From Archangium primigenium (GTDB taxonomy: Bacteria; Myxococcota; Myxococcia; Myxococcales; Myxococcaceae): a stretch of 64,000 nucleotides of DNA. Both the position numbers and the translations under genes were made by a program. Where the stretch lies: the NCBI RefSeq assembly GCF_016904885.1, contig NZ_JADWYI010000001.1, positions 5,642,001 to 5,706,000 of the forward strand, in the 5' to 3' direction. Below are positions 17,665-31,063 of this stretch, one piece after another (the stretch's first letter is position 1; the number at the start of each line of letters is the position of its first letter). The notes under the pieces are model-generated. The model was given only the letters and a program-made list of their open reading frames with translations, searched no databases and was not told the origin of the DNA.

Positions 17665-20387
17665 GACAGCACCTTGACGGCCTTCACCATGTCCGCGCCC
17701 AGCTCGCCCGTGTGGATGCGGAAGCCGCGCTTGCGGCAGACGTGCTGCATGGCGCCGTTCTGCGAGAGGATGTCCGCCACGATGCAGCGCAGGCCCCAGT
17801 CGCGGCCCACCTGCTCCAGCCGACCGAGCATCTCCGTGCCCAGGCCCTGGCGCTGCACGGTGTCGCTGATGAGCATGGCGAACTCCGCGTCCTCGGTGCC
17901 CGGCAGGCGCGTGAGCCGCCCCACCCCGAGCACCGTGCCGTCCGCGCGCGTGGCCAGGAGCGCCATCTCCCGCGCGTAGTCGATGAAGCAGATGCGCGCG
18001 AGCCGCTCGTGCGCCACGCGTTGATCCAGCTTCATCATCCCCGCGTAGCGCAGGAACACGGACTGCTCGGAGAGCGTCTGGTGGAAGTCCACCATGCGCG
18101 GCTCGTCCTCGGGGCGGATGGGGCGGATGAACAGCTCCTCCCCGTCCCGGGCGCGCCAGCGGTCCACGTACGCCTGGGGGTACGGGAGGATGGCGAGCCG
18201 GGGCAGCTCGGCCTCCGTCACCTCGGGGCCGTGCAGCACCACGCGCGCGTCCAGCGCCACCAGCCGCTCGTCCGAGGCGAGCAGCGGGTTGATGTCCACC
18301 TCCTTGATGAAGCGCTGCTCCACCACGAGCTGGCTGAAGCGCACGAGCAGCTTCTGCAGCGCCGCCAGGTCCACCGGCTTGCGCCCGCGCACGCCGCGCA
18401 AGGCCTCGTGGATGCGCGTCTGCTCCATCATCCGCCGCGCGAGCGTGGTGTTGAGCGGCGGCAGCCCCAGCGCCCGATCCTTGAACACCTCCACCAGTGT
18501 GCCCCCGGCGCCGAACAGCAGCACCGGGCCGAACTGCGCGTCCAGGCTGCTGCCGAGGATGAGCTCGTAGCCGTCCAGCCGCACCATGGGCTGCACCGTC
18601 ACGCCCTGGAAGGCGTCCGCCTGGCCCAGCTCCTCCAGCCGCTGGCGGATGCCCGCGAAGGCCGCGCGCACCGCCTCCTCGGTCCCGAGGTTGAGCCGCA
18701 CCCCGCCCACGTCCGTCTTGTGGGTGACGGTGAGCGAGTGCAGCTTGAGCACCACGGGCAGCCCCAGGGCGAGCGCCTCGCGCACGGCCTCGTCCGCGCT
18801 CGTGGCCAGGCGCGTCTCCACCGTGGGGATGCCATAGGCCGCGAGCAGGCGCTTGGACTCGAGCTCCGTGAGCAGCGTGCGGCCCGCGCTGCGCGCCTCG
18901 TGGATGAGGGTGCCCGCCTCCTCGCGGCGCTCGGGCGCCTCGGTGAGCACGGGCGTCTCGTACAGGGCGGCCACGTTGTAGCTGTAGCGCCACATGTAAT
19001 TGAAGATGCGCGCGGCCGTGTCCGGATAGCCGAAGGTGGGGATGCCCGCGTCGTTGAGGATGCGCTCGCCGGCGGCCACCTCCGAGCCCCCCATCCAGCT
19101 GGCCAGCACGGGCTTGCCCAGCTTCGCGTAGGGCTTGAGCCGGTCCGCCGTCTGCGTGGGCTCGGTCATGTCCTGGGGCGTGAGGATGACGAGCAGGCCG
19201 TCACTGTTCTCGTCCGCGCCGGCCACCTGGAGTGCCCGGGCGTAACGCTCGGGGTCCGCGTCGCCGAGGATGTCCACCGGGTTGGCGTGGCTCCACGCCG
19301 TGGGCAGGAAGGTGTCCAGCTGGGCGCGCGTGGCGTCCGACAGCTTCGCCAGCTCGCCTCCGCCCGTCACCAGCGCGTCCGTGGCGAGCACGCCCGGGCC
19401 GCCCGCGTTGGTGAGCACCGTGAGGCGTCGGCCCTCGGGACGCGGCTGGCGGGCGAGCACCTCGGCCATGTGGAAGAGGTCCGCGATGCTGTCCACGCGC
19501 AGGACGCCCGCGCGCCGGAACGCCGCGCTGAGCACCTCGTCGCTGCCCGCGAGCGAGCCCGTGTGCGAGGCCGCCGCCGCCGCCGCCTGCGCCGTGCGCC
19601 CCGCCTTGATGACGATGATGGGCTTGTGCTGCGCCACCTCGCGCGCCGCGGACAGGAAGGCCCGCGCGTCCCCGATGGACTCCATGTAGATGAGGATGCT
19701 GCGCGTGCGCGGATCATCCCCCAGGAAGTCGATGAGATCGCCCCACCCCACGTCCATCATCGAGCCCAGCGAGACGATGGTGCTGAAGCCCACGCCCTCG
19801 CGCATGCTCCAGTCGAGGATGGCGGTGAGCAGCGCGCCGCTCTGGCTGATGAAGGCCACGTTGCCCGGGCGCGCCATGGCCCCCGCGAAGGTGGCGTTGA
19901 GCCCCGTGGGCGGCCGCATGACGCCCAGGCAGTTGGGCCCGATGACCCGGATGCGCGCCGCGCGGGCGATCTCCATCACCTCACGCTCCAGCCGCGCGCC
20001 CTCGGCCCCCACCTCCTTGAAGCCCGCGGAGATGATGATGACGTTCTTCACCCCCACCTCGGCGCACTCGCGCATCACCTCGGGCACCGTGGCCGCGGGC
20101 GTCACGATGACCACCAACTCCACGGGCTCGGGCAGGGCGCGCAAGGACGGCCACGCGCGGATGCCCAGCACGTTGGTGCGCTTGGGGTTGATGGGGTAGA
20201 CGGTGCCGCCAAACGGGCTGCTGATGAGGTTCCACAACAGCGTGCGGCCCACGCTCCCCGGCCGCTCGCTCGCGCCCACCACCGCCACGCTGCGCGGGGC
20301 GAACAGGGCCTCCAGCGGGTGGCGCCCTTGCTGGTGCGGCAGGTCATAGGACGGATCGCTGGGCGAGGGACGCGGGGGCTGGGCCAT
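17661..20387 (-). CDS. ADP-forming acyl-CoA synthetase / GNAT acetyltransferase fusion (Pat-like)
   Basis: Protein of 908 residues. The N-terminal part is a CoA-binding domain ([22 protein letters not shown]), followed by the succinyl-CoA-ligase-like domain with IGPNCLGV and SQSGALL, then the ATP-grasp domain ([35 protein letters not shown]). About residues 745-905 form a GNAT domain with the acetyl-CoA loop [10 protein letters not shown]. This is the architecture of Pat/YfiQ protein lysine acetyltransferases, which inactivate acetyl-CoA synthetase. H196-type phosphorylation cannot be judged by eye, so catalytic ADP-forming activity is open. It would link acyl-CoA level to enzyme acetylation, which fits the acyl-CoA genes nearby. 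Confidence 0.9.
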   Translation of the reverse strand: MAQPPRPSPSDPSYDLPHQQGRHPLEALFAPRSVAVVGASERPGSVGRTLLWNLISSPFGGTVYPINPKRTNVLGIRAWPSLRALPEPVELVVIVTPAATVPEVMRECAEVGVKNVIIISAGFKEVGAEGARLEREVMEIARAARIRVIGPNCLGVMRPPTGLNATFAGAMARPGNVAFISQSGALLTAILDWSMREGVGFSTIVSLGSMMDVGWGDLIDFLGDDPRTRSILIYMESIGDARAFLSAAREVAQHKPIIVIKAGRTAQAAAAAASHTGSLAGSDEVLSAAFRRAGVLRVDSIADLFHMAEVLARQPRPEGRRLTVLTNAGGPGVLATDALVTGGGELAKLSDATRAQLDTFLPTAWSHANPVDILGDADPERYARALQVAGADENSDGLLVILTPQDMTEPTQTADRLKPYAKLGKPVLASWMGGSEVAAGERILNDAGIPTFGYPDTAARIFNYMWRYSYNVAALYETPVLTEAPERREEAGTLIHEARSAGRTLLTELESKRLLAAYGIPTVETRLATSADEAVREALALGLPVVLKLHSLTVTHKTDVGGVRLNLGTEEAVRAAFAGIRQRLEELGQADAFQGVTVQPMVRLDGYELILGSSLDAQFGPVLLFGAGGTLVEVFKDRALGLPPLNTTLARRMMEQTRIHEALRGVRGRKPVDLAALQKLLVRFSQLVVEQRFIKEVDINPLLASDERLVALDARVVLHGPEVTEAELPRLAILPYPQAYVDRWRARDGEELFIRPIRPEDEPRMVDFHQTLSEQSVFLRYAGMMKLDQRVAHERLARICFIDYAREMALLATRADGTVLGVGRLTRLPGTEDAEFAMLISDTVQRQGLGTEMLGRLEQVGRDWGLRCIVADILSQNGAMQHVCRKRGFRIHTGELGADMVKAVKVLS

Positions 20388-20538
20388 GGCCCCCCGTTGT
20401 CGTCCGACCGGCCCGCCCGATTCAAACCCCCTTCGCGCGCGCTCCGGCTCCTGTCCACCAGCCGTCACTCCAGGGCGACACGCGGGTTTCACACCTCGTG
20501 CGGATTCCTAGGTTGTCCGCCAACGAGGAGGCCTCGAG

Positions 20539-21057
20539 ATGATGCGTCGTGGTGCATTCCATCCAGGGTGGACCGCCGCTTGGATGGTGCTGGTGCTCGC
20601 GAGCGGAGGGTGCGTGGACTTCGACGAGGAACTGCGGCGGTCGGAATGTGTCCGCGAGCCCTCGACGTGTACGCCACCGGCACCCGAGGCCCACCCGGAG
20701 ACCGGCACGGACGCGGGCACGGACACGCCCGTCGCCGACGGGCCGCCGATCATCGAGGAGGTGCACCAGTCGGCGACCATGGCCAATCCCGGGGAGGACG
20801 TCACCCTGCGGGTCAAGGCGCGGATGCCCCGGGAGGATCCCAGGTCCGTCCCCCTGGTCTTCATGTGGTTCTCGCCCGAGGGCGCGTTGAACAAGCAGGC
20901 CAATACGCCGCATGAAAGCCAGGTCACGTGGACGGCGCCCCCGTGCTGGTTCGGCGGAAGCATCCACGTCATCGTGGTCTCCGTGATGGATGGCCAGGGC
21001 CGCACGACGGATCAGGAATTCCTCGTCACGGGGCCGCCCACCTGCGCTCCTCGGTGA
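20539..21057 (+). CDS. Lipoprotein with an Ig-like domain, 172 aa
   Basis: Lipoprotein signal peptide with lipobox LASGGC, a Thr/Pro/Asp-rich spacer, then one beta-sandwich domain (PPIIEEVHQSATMANPGEDVTLRVKA...VTWTAPPCW...VVSVMDGQGRTTDQEF), the pattern of PKD/cadherin-like Ig folds. GAGGAGG lies 7 nt before the first of two adjacent ATG codons. Probably outer-membrane or surface bound. No partner is evident; it is divergent from the acyl-CoA synthetase gene. Confidence 0.8.
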   Translation: MMRRGAFHPGWTAAWMVLVLASGGCVDFDEELRRSECVREPSTCTPPAPEAHPETGTDAGTDTPVADGPPIIEEVHQSATMANPGEDVTLRVKARMPREDPRSVPLVFMWFSPEGALNKQANTPHESQVTWTAPPCWFGGSIHVIVVSVMDGQGRTTDQEFLVTGPPTCAPR

Positions 21058-21142
21058 GCGCCGGGCGACGCCCCGCGTCACGGGCACGTGTCACCCAATC
21101 CGCTGGTTGCCCCGCCGCGGCATTGCGCCTATGGGAGAAGGC

Positions 21143-22950
21143 ATGTCGCGAGAGCCTCTCCCCATCGCCAAGGACTTCCCCGCCCCCTCCGAGGAGGCGT
21201 GGCGCAAGCTCGTGGACAAGGACCTGAAGGGCAAGCCCTTCACGTCGCTCCAGTCCCCGCTGGAAGGCGGCCTGTCGCTCCAGCCGCTCTACACCCAGCG
21301 GGACGCGGCCAGCACCCCGCCCCCGGAGCCCCCGGGCGTCGCGCCCTACGTGCGCGGCAACCACCCCCTGGGTCACACCGAGGGCGGCTGGCTGCTGTGC
21401 CAGGAGTACCGCGAGCCCGACGTGGCCCGCGCCGCCGAGGCCCTCCGGGTGGACCTGGAGCGCGGCACCCAGGGCGTCTGGCTGCACCTGGGCGAGCGCG
21501 GCATCCCCGTGAAGGACGCGGCCGACCTGGAGCGGCTGCTCGCCCACGTCCCCCTGGATCGCACGCCCGTCTACCTGGAGCCGGCGTCGGAGCCGCTCGC
21601 CTTCGCGCCCTTCCTCATGCGGGCCGCCGATCAGGCCCGGGTCCCGCGCTCGGCCCTCCGGGGCTGTCTCGGCATCGATCCCCTCTCCGCCCTGGCCGAG
21701 GCCGCGCCGCTCGTCACCCGCCTGCGCCAGGAGGCGCCGGGCCTGCGCGCGCTGCTCGTGTCCACCCGTCCCTGGGCGGACGCGGGCGCCACCGCCGTGC
21801 ACGAGCTGGCGTGGGCCATCGCCACGGGCGTGGAAGCCCTGCGCGGCCTGGAGCGCGCGGGCGTGTCCCCCGAGGACACGGCGCGCTCGCTCCAGTTCGC
21901 GCTCTCCGTGGGCGGCCAGTTCTTCCCGGAGATCGCCCGGCTGCGCGCCGCGCGGCTGCTCTGGTCCAAGGTCGTCGCCGCGTCAGGGGGCTCGCCCGAG
22001 GCCCAGGCCATGGCGCTGCACGCGCGCACCGCGAGCGCGAACAAGACCCAGCGCGACCCGTGGGTGAACATCCTGCGCGCCACCGCCGAGTCCTTCGCGG
22101 CCGTGGTGGGCGGCGCGGACAGCGTGAGCACCGCCCCCTTCGACGAGCCCCTGGGCGCGCCGGACGAGGGCTCCCGGCGCCTGGCGCGCAACACCCAGCT
22201 CATCCTGCGCGACGAGTCGAGCCTCAACCGGGTGGCGGACCCGGCGGGCGGCAGCTACTACCTGGAGCGGCTCACGGACGAGCTGGCCCGCGCGGCCTGG
22301 GCGGAGCTGCGGCGCATCGAGTCACTCGGTGGCATGGCCCGCGCCCTGGCCGAGGGCGACGTGCGCCGGGTGCTCGACGAGACGCGCGCGGCGCGGGACA
22401 AGGCCGTGCGCACGCGCAAGCTGCCCATCGTGGGCGTGAGCGAGTTTCCCCACCTGGGCGAGGCCCCGGTGCGCCGCGAGGGCCCCGCGCCCCAGGCCAC
22501 GCGGGTGGCCGCGGGCTTCGAGGGCCTGCGGGACGCGAGTGACCGGTACCTCGCCGCGCACGGCACCCGGCCGCTCGCCTTCATGGCGAACCTGGGCACG
22601 GTGGCCGAGCACACGGCGCGCGCGACGTGGATCGCCAACGTGCTGGCGGTGGGCGGCATCGAGGGGCGCGAGCACCAGGGCTTCGCGGACGTGGAGGCCG
22701 CGGCGGCGCTCTTCGCCGCGTCGGGCGCCCCGCTCGCGGTCATCTCCGGCCCGGACGCGCTCTACCCCGAGTGGGTGCCCGCCTTGGCCCAGGCGCTCAA
22801 GGCCCGGGGGGCGCGCGCGGTGGCCGTCGCCGGACGTCCCGGGGAGCACGAGGCCGCGTTCCGCGCGGCGGGCGTGGACCTCTTCCTCTTCGCGGGCGCG
22901 GACGTGTTCGCGCTCCTGTCCTCGCTGCACCAGCAGCTCGGAGTGGCCTG

Positions 22951-22951
<1 letters not shown>
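21143..22951 (+). CDS. mutA: Methylmalonyl-CoA mutase small subunit
   Basis: Protein of 602 residues, the non-catalytic partner of the B12-dependent mutase. It keeps the TIM-barrel core (GGAD...[35 protein letters not shown]) but its C-terminal half lacks the cobalamin DxHxxG motif, as in other small subunits. GGAG lies 5 nt before ATG 21143, favoured over ATG 21131. Its TGA overlaps the mutB ATG by one base, so the subunits are translationally coupled and made in equal amounts. It structures the heterodimer that converts (R)-methylmalonyl-CoA and succinyl-CoA. Confidence 0.95.
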
Positions 22952-25133
<2,182 letters not shown>

Positions 25134-25137
<4 letters not shown>

Positions 25138-26117
25138 AACCCCTGCCCGCGGACACCTATGTGCAAGGTGTGCGGGCGGGCGATCGCGCCCTGCTCGCGC
25201 GCGCCATCACCCTGGTGGAGAGCGAGCACCCGCGCCACGCCGCGCTCGCGCAGGAGGTGCTCGCGCGGCTCTTGCCCCACACCGGGGGCAGCCGGCGCGT
25301 GGGCATCAGCGGCGTGCCCGGTGTGGGCAAGAGCACCTTCATCGACGCGCTGGGCATGCACCTGGTGGACACGGGCCGGCGCGTGGCGGTGCTGGCCATC
25401 GACCCGTCCAGCACCCTCACCGGCGGCAGCATCCTCGGGGACAAGACGCGCATGGCCCGGCTGGCACGCGAGCCCTCGGCCTACATCCGGCCCAGCCCCT
25501 CGGGCGGGACGCTCGGCGGCGTGGCCCGCAAGACGCGCGAGACGCTGCTGCTGTGCGAGGCGGCCGGCTTCGACGTGGTGCTGGTGGAGACGGTGGGCGT
25601 GGGCCAGTCGGAGACGGTGGTCGCGGACCTGGTGGACTTCTACCTCGTGCTGATGCTGGCGGGCGCGGGCGACGAACTCCAAGGCATCAAGCGCGGCATC
25701 CTCGAGGTCTCGGACATGCTCGCCATCAACAAGGCGGACGGCGACAACGCCCCGCGCGCGCTCCGGGCCCAGGCCCAGTACCGCGCCGCCCTGCACCTGA
25801 TGCGCCCGGGCGCCGAGCCCGAGGTGCGCACGTGCAGCGCGCTGGAGGGCGTGGGCATCGACACGCTCTGGGCCTCGCTCGAGCGACAGCTCGGCGAGCG
25901 CCGGGCCTCGGGCGCGCTGGAGCAGCGCCGGCGGGCCCAGCAGGTGGAGTGGTGGTGGAACCTCGTGGAGGACGGCGTGCGAGCGGCCATGCGGGCGCAC
26001 CCCGAGGTGGCGGCCCTGCTGCCCACGCTGGAGACGGACGTGCGCGAGGGGCGGGCCACGCCCACCGCGGCCGCACTGCGCGTGCTGCGCGCGTTCCTGC
26101 CGGGCCCGGGGGCTTGA
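25134..26117 (+). CDS. meaB: MeaB GTPase, methylmalonyl-CoA mutase chaperone
   Basis: G-protein of 327 residues of the MeaB/ArgK family. It protects MCM from inactivation and gates cofactor loading. The P-loop is GVPGVGKST (about residues 59-67), switch regions include [18 protein letters not shown] and ETVGVGQSE, and the base-recognition motif is NKADG. The GTG start forms a GTGA overlap with the mutB stop and is preceded by GGAGGAGGC from the end of mutB, so translation is coupled. It is the third gene of the mutA-mutB-meaB operon. Confidence 0.96.
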
Positions 26118-26193
26118 CGGGCCGCGTCGAGGCCGAAATCCCCTCGTCGCGATCCCTTGCCTCGGTCTTCACCCGGCTCTTACTGTAGGTGGC

Positions 26194-29100
26194 GTGAGAG
26201 TCCTTCAGCCCACCGTCCCCTCGCCCTACAAGCCCCGCTTTCACGTCCGGATCGTCACGGCCGCCTCGCTCTTCGACGGCCATGACGCGGCCATCAACGT
26301 CATGCGCCGCCTCATGCAGGCCTCGGGCGCGGAGATCATCCACCTGGGCCACAACCGCTCGGTGGCGGAGATCGTCGACTGCGCCATCCAGGAGGACGCG
26401 CAGGGCATCGCCATCACGTCCTACCAGGGCGGCCACGTCGAGTTCTTCAAGTACATGATCGATCTGCTGCGCGAGCGCGGCGCGAACATCAAGGTGTTCG
26501 GCGGCGGCGGCGGCACCATCCTCCCCTCGGAGATCGAGGAGCTGCACCGCTACGGGGTCAGCCGCATCTATTCCCCGGACGACGGCCGGGCCATGGGCCT
26601 GCAGGGGATGATCGACGATCTCATCGCCCAGTGTGACTTCGAGAAGCGCTCGGAGGACTTCGCGCCCTTCATGGGCACGTCCGCGCCGCGCGAGTCCTCG
26701 CGCCTCGCCTCGCTCATCACCATCGCGGAGAACTTCGCCCCGGTGGGCGAGCAGCTGCGCGCGGCGCTCGCCCGCGCGGACGTGCAGGGCCCCCGGGTGC
26801 CCGTGCTCGGCATCACCGGCACCGGCGGCGCGGGCAAGTCGAGCCTCGTGGACGAGCTGGTGCGGCGCTTCCTCGCGGACTTCCCGGACAAGACGCTCGC
26901 GGTGCTGTCCGTGGATCCGTCCAAGCGCAAGTCCGGCGGCGCGCTGCTGGGCGATCGCATCCGCATGAACGCCATCCACCACCCCAACGTGTACATGCGC
27001 TCCATGGCCACGCGGCAGAGCAACCTCGCCCTGTCCAAGCACGTGGGTGACTCGATCGAGATCTGCAAGGCCGCGGGGTTCGATCTCATCGTGGTGGAGA
27101 CGTCGGGCATCGGCCAGTCGGACACGGAGATCACCGAGCACTCGGACGTGTCGCTCTACGTGATGACGGCCGAGTACGGCGCGGCGACCCAGCTCGAGAA
27201 GATCGACATGCTCGACTTCGCGGACGTCATCGCCATCAACAAGTTCGACAAGCGCGGCTCGCTGGACGCGCTGCGCGACGTGCGCAAGCAGTGGAAGCGC
27301 AACCACAACGCCTTCTCCACGCCGGACGACGCCCTGCCCGTCCACGGCACCATCGCCTCGCAGTTCAACGACCCGGGCATGAACCAGCTCTACCGGGCGC
27401 TCATCGACGCCATCGCGAAGAAGACGGGCGCGCCGCTCACGTCCGGCTTCGCGCTCACCCCGGGCATGAGCGAGAAGAAGTGGATCATCCCCCCGGACCG
27501 CACGCGCTACCTCGCGGAGATCGTCGAGACGTGCGAGGGCTATGATCGCTCGGTGCGCGCCCAGGCGGCGATCGCGCGGCGCATGTACCAGCTGCACGGC
27601 ACCATCGAGGCCCTGCGCGCCAACGTGGGCAAGAAGCGCCTGGAGATCGTCGAGCCCAAGGACACCTCGGGCGTGGTGCACGTCACCGAGCGCGTGGAGG
27701 GCGAGCCGGCCTACCTGAGCGAGCTGGTGGAGCTCTACCGCGACCTGGAGTCGCGCCTGCACCCGGACTGCCGGCGGCTGCTCGCGGAGTGGCCGGCGAC
27801 CAAGCGGCGCTACGCGGCGAGCAAGTACCAGTTCCAGGTGCGCGACAAGGTGATCGAGCTGGACCTGTACACCGAGACGCTCTCGCACCTGCGCGTGCCG
27901 AAGATCGCCCTGCCCCGCTACGAGGACTGGGGCGACATCCTCACGTGGCTCCTGCGCGAGAACGCCCCGGGCGCCTTCCCCTTCACCGCGGGTGTCTTCC
28001 CGCTCAAGCGCGAGAACGAGGACCCGGCGCGCATGTTCGCCGGCGAGGGCGGTCCCGAGCGCACCAACAAGCGCTTCCACTACGTGTCGCGCGGCATGCC
28101 GGCCAAGCGCCTGTCCACGGCGTTCGACTCGGTGACGCTCTACGGCGAGGATCCGGATCCCCGGCCGGACATCTACGGCAAGGTGGGCAACTCGGGCGTG
28201 TCGATCGCCAGCGTGGACGACGCCAAGAAGCTCTACTCGGGCTTCGACCTGGCGGACCCGTCCACCTCCGTGTCGATGACCATCAACGGCCCGGCGCCCA
28301 TGCTGCTCGGCTTCTTCCTCAACGCCGCGGTGGATCAGCAGTGCGAGAAGTGGATCCGCGCCCAAGGCCAGGTGGAAGCGGTCGAGAAGAAGATCGACGC
28401 CCTCTACCAGGAGAAGGGCGTGCCCCGGCCGCGCTACCAGGGCGAGCTGCCCGCGGGCAATGACGGCCTGGGCCTGCTGCTGCTCGGCGTGTCCGGCGAC
28501 GAGGTGCTGCCGCGGGACGTGTACGAGCGCATCCGCGCGAGCACGCTCCAGGCGGTGCGCGGCACGGTGCAGGCGGACATCCTCAAGGAGGATCAGGCGC
28601 AGAACACGTGCATCTTCTCGACGGAGTTCGCCCTGCGGATGATGGGCGACATCCAGCAGCACTTCATCGACAAGAAGGTGCGCAACTTCTACTCGGTGTC
28701 CATCTCCGGCTACCACATCGCCGAGGCGGGGGCGAACCCCATCTCCCAGCTGGCCTTCACGCTGGCCAACGGCTTCACCTTCGTCGAGTACTACCTGTCG
28801 CGGGGGATGAACATCGACGACTTCGCGCCCAACCTGTCGTTCTTCTTCTCCAACGGCATGGACCCCGAGTACACGGTGCTCGGCCGCGTGGCGCGCCGCA
28901 TCTGGGCCAAGGCGATGCGGGACAAGTACGGCGGCAATGACCGCTCGCAGAAGCTCAAGTACCACATCCAGACGTCCGGTCGGAGCCTGCACGCGCAGGA
29001 GATCGCCTTCAACGACATCCGCACCACGCTGCAGGCCCTGCTCGCGCTCAACGACAACTGCAACTCGCTGCACACCAACGCCTACGACGAGGCCATCACC

Positions 29101-29658
29101 ACGCCCACCGAGGAGAGCGTGCGGCGCGCGCTGGCCATCCAGCTCGTCATCAACAAGGAGTTCGGCCTCAGCAAGAACGAGAACCCGAACCAGGGCTCCT
29201 TCGTGGTGGAGGAGCTGACGGACCTGGTGGAGGCGGCGGTGCTCGCGGAGTTCCGCTCCATCTCGGACCGCGGCGGCGTGCTCGGGGCGATGGAGCGCAT
29301 GTACCAGCGCTCGAAGATCCAAGAGGAGTCGCTGTACTACGAGACGCTCAAGCACGACGGCTCGCTGCCCATCATCGGCGTGAACACCTTCCTGGATCCC
29401 AAGGGCTCGCCCACCATCACCCCGCCCGAGGTCATCCGCGCCACCCAGGAGGAGAAGGACTACGCCATCGCGTCGCGCGACGCCTTCTGGAAGCGCAACG
29501 CCCAGGTGGCGCCCCAGACGCTGGAGGCCGTGCGCCGCGCGGCGCTCGACAACGGCAACGTCTTCGCCGCGCTGATGGAGGCCTGCAAGGTGTGCACGCT
29601 CGGGCAGCTGTCGCGCGCCCTGTACGAGGTGGGCGGCCAGTACCGGCGCAACATGTAG
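26194..29658 (+). CDS. icmF: Fused isobutyryl-CoA mutase (IcmF)
   Basis: Protein of 1154 residues that isomerises isobutyryl-CoA and n-butyryl-CoA with adenosylcobalamin. Order of parts: B12 domain ([16 protein letters not shown], histidine 30 in the DxH motif), a MeaB-like G domain with P-loop GTGGAGKSS near residue 208 and NKFDKRGS, then the substrate TIM barrel. Where MCM has Arg the sequence reads [11 protein letters not shown], so Gln replaces the carboxylate-binding Arg, consistent with ICM specificity. It begins 77 bp after meaB with GTG behind AGGTGG, so it may be co-transcribed. The role fits branched-chain acyl-CoA metabolism, which matters in organisms with iso-fatty acids. Confidence 0.95.
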   Translation: MRVLQPTVPSPYKPRFHVRIVTAASLFDGHDAAINVMRRLMQASGAEIIHLGHNRSVAEIVDCAIQEDAQGIAITSYQGGHVEFFKYMIDLLRERGANIKVFGGGGGTILPSEIEELHRYGVSRIYSPDDGRAMGLQGMIDDLIAQCDFEKRSEDFAPFMGTSAPRESSRLASLITIAENFAPVGEQLRAALARADVQGPRVPVLGITGTGGAGKSSLVDELVRRFLADFPDKTLAVLSVDPSKRKSGGALLGDRIRMNAIHHPNVYMRSMATRQSNLALSKHVGDSIEICKAAGFDLIVVETSGIGQSDTEITEHSDVSLYVMTAEYGAATQLEKIDMLDFADVIAINKFDKRGSLDALRDVRKQWKRNHNAFSTPDDALPVHGTIASQFNDPGMNQLYRALIDAIAKKTGAPLTSGFALTPGMSEKKWIIPPDRTRYLAEIVETCEGYDRSVRAQAAIARRMYQLHGTIEALRANVGKKRLEIVEPKDTSGVVHVTERVEGEPAYLSELVELYRDLESRLHPDCRRLLAEWPATKRRYAASKYQFQVRDKVIELDLYTETLSHLRVPKIALPRYEDWGDILTWLLRENAPGAFPFTAGVFPLKRENEDPARMFAGEGGPERTNKRFHYVSRGMPAKRLSTAFDSVTLYGEDPDPRPDIYGKVGNSGVSIASVDDAKKLYSGFDLADPSTSVSMTINGPAPMLLGFFLNAAVDQQCEKWIRAQGQVEAVEKKIDALYQEKGVPRPRYQGELPAGNDGLGLLLLGVSGDEVLPRDVYERIRASTLQAVRGTVQADILKEDQAQNTCIFSTEFALRMMGDIQQHFIDKKVRNFYSVSISGYHIAEAGANPISQLAFTLANGFTFVEYYLSRGMNIDDFAPNLSFFFSNGMDPEYTVLGRVARRIWAKAMRDKYGGNDRSQKLKYHIQTSGRSLHAQEIAFNDIRTTLQALLALNDNCNSLHTNAYDEAITTPTEESVRRALAIQLVINKEFGLSKNENPNQGSFVVEELTDLVEAAVLAEFRSISDRGGVLGAMERMYQRSKIQEESLYYETLKHDGSLPIIGVNTFLDPKGSPTITPPEVIRATQEEKDYAIASRDAFWKRNAQVAPQTLEAVRRAALDNGNVFAALMEACKVCTLGQLSRALYEVGGQYRRNM

Positions 29659-29670
29659 AGCGGATTTGAC

Positions 29671-29694
29671 GGGCCCTCGTCCGAGCGAGGGTCC
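29671..29694. terminator. Hairpin after icmF
   Basis: A 9-bp stem with one G:T pair (29671-29679 with 29686-29694, 6-nt loop) lies 13 bp past the icmF stop. No T-run follows on either strand, so it is a weak terminator or an mRNA-end stabiliser. Confidence 0.4.
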
Positions 29695-29695
29695 G

Positions 29696-30083
29696 TCAGT
29701 AGCTCGAGATGTCGACCTCCTCTAGGAAGGCGCGCTTCACGGCGACCTTCTCCCTCTTCGAGGAGATTGTGACGTCCTTGTCCTTCTTCTCGTCGTAGCG
29801 GAGCTTCTCGGTGATCTTGAGCCCCGTGAGCAGATTGGTGCTCACCTTCTTGAGCTCATCGTGCCCGTGCAGGTGGATCAGTAGAGCATGCTCGCGGCCC
29901 CCGCGAAGCGCAGCGTGTCGTCCATGTTCAGGTCGCCCTGAATCGTCGAGCATCCGACTCGAGGGGATGAAGTCCTTGGGAATTATCCTAGTCAGGACCC
30001 ATTCCCTGGACTCCGGAAACACGGATGCGGTGACGTATTCAACAGAAGCGAATTCCAGGTCACACTTGCAACCGCTCTAAGTC
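29696..30083 (-). pseudogene. Remnant of a lower-GC coding region with frame shifts
   Basis: The minus strand holds good-looking protein segments that do not lie in one frame. One frame reads ...CKCDLEFASVEYVTASV..., then IIPKDFIPSSRM, and later HGHDELKKVSTNLLTGLK through to EEVDISSY and a stop. Between 29880 and about 29965 the more natural reading is the neighbouring frame, STIQGDLNMDDTLRFAG followed by AASMLY and a stop. An in-frame TAG lies at the upstream end. Two compensating indels, or decay, would explain this. There is no signal for a start codon, and the family is not recognised. It sits at the edge of a lower-GC island. Confidence 0.5.
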
Positions 30084-30322
30084 CTTGACTAACCTCAGCT
30101 GCCTTCAAATCCATCGTGGAATCGACCAGAGGGGGGGCAAATAAGCCATCCGCACAAGAACGTGGCGCCAGTCAATCTTGGGGGCCGTGGCCGAGTAGTG
30201 AGTGAGTTGCAGCGGCACGTCATCTTGCTTCGATACGATACGGTCGGACTAAACGGCCTCCTTTGGCCAGAAATCATGGGTAACAGCGACTCGCTAACGT
30301 GGCTCACTAGAAGGAACGTTCC
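30084..30322. other. Non-coding stretch upstream of the caspase-like gene, with a palindrome at the start codon
   Basis: No convincing gene. It is less GC-rich than the core genome. GGAACGTTCC, a perfect 10-bp palindrome at 30313-30322, touches the ATG at 30323 and contains the AAGGA ribosome-binding site, so a bound repressor or hairpin could control translation. A promoter is expected here but no strong -35/-10 pair was found. Confidence 0.5.
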
Positions 30323-31063
30323 ATGAAAAATGCAGAGGAAGGTTGCGTCATCCTGTACGGCCGTGGTGCGGAATTGGGTGACTTTGGGGTTTTTGCTCAG
30401 CACTTGGCCAAGTCCCTTGAGACAACGTTTCCGCGAGAGCGGATGTTGGTTCAGTCCATCGAACGAAAGAAAGACTTCTTCGATTTCTTCAGCAAGACAG
30501 TGAAAGGTAAATTCAAAATCAAGCAGTTGCACGTATTCTCACATGCGTATGGGGCCGCGTTGTCGCTCGGCTACCATGATCCGGACATTGGGCGGCATAG
30601 GGTCGCCGTTGCAGCAGAATACGACGAAAAAAAGAACAGGATTCCCATGGAGAAGGTGTTGGCGACAGAAGTCGGTACCATTTTCACCGACGACCTGTTG
30701 ACCCAACTCTTGTCCGTCAAGCAGACCGTCCGAAACACATTCGCGAGCAAGGGCACATCTATCAAGCTCTGGGGCTGCAACGCTGGAGTGGCAAACTGGG
30801 TCTACTCAGACAGCGAGGGCACCTATTACTGGCGTGCCTTGAACACCAAGAATACGCCTAAGCCGAGCATCGCCCAAGGAATCGCTACGTTCTTCAACGT
30901 TGAGACTTACGGCGCGTTAAGCGGATCGCATGTTGAGGTGAAAGTTGGTGGGAGATGGATTACGTCGGATGTCTACAAATTAAAGCATGGCAAATACCCG
31001 CCTCCCAGCATTCAAACCAGGCTTCATCCAGACAAGGGTGACTATGTCAAGTTCAAGCCGTGA
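30323..31063 (+). CDS. Putative caspase-like (DUF4347/CHAT-like) protein, 246 aa
   Basis: No firm family match. It opens MKNAEEGCVILYGRGAELGD with no signal peptide. Two motifs stand out: HVFSHAYGAALSLGY (His74) and SIKLWGCNAGVANW (Cys152), followed by IAQGIATFFNVETYGALSGSHV. A histidine after a hydrophobic strand in an SHxxG context, then a GCN cysteine after a second strand, then a small-residue strand ending in GS, is the layout of DUF4347/caspase-fold cysteine peptidases. Base composition and codon use are unlike the surrounding genes (many AAG/GAA/AAA and TTC/TTT), suggesting transfer. The next gene overlaps its end by 20 nt. Catalysis is inferred only from the pattern. Confidence 0.65.
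   Translation: MKNAEEGCVILYGRGAELGDFGVFAQHLAKSLETTFPRERMLVQSIERKKDFFDFFSKTVKGKFKIKQLHVFSHAYGAALSLGYHDPDIGRHRVAVAAEYDEKKNRIPMEKVLATEVGTIFTDDLLTQLLSVKQTVRNTFASKGTSIKLWGCNAGVANWVYSDSEGTYYWRALNTKNTPKPSIAQGIATFFNVETYGALSGSHVEVKVGGRWITSDVYKLKHGKYPPPSIQTRLHPDKGDYVKFKP

Noticed and set aside
17712-20915. Long plus-strand frame opposite the acyl-CoA synthetase gene
   Set aside because: Antisense shadow; composition is typical of a third-position artefact.
26157-26186. TTGCCT-18-TACTGT as a promoter for icmF
   Set aside because: The -10 is poor and would start the transcript almost at the GTG; icmF may be read from the mutA operon.
25726-29355. Long minus-strand frame opposite icmF
   Set aside because: His/Arg/Val-rich antisense translation with no family features, fully covered by icmF on the plus strand.
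30095-30532. 145-codon minus-strand frame opposite the caspase-like gene
   Set aside because: It overlaps the better-supported plus-strand gene, and its translation has no recognisable features.
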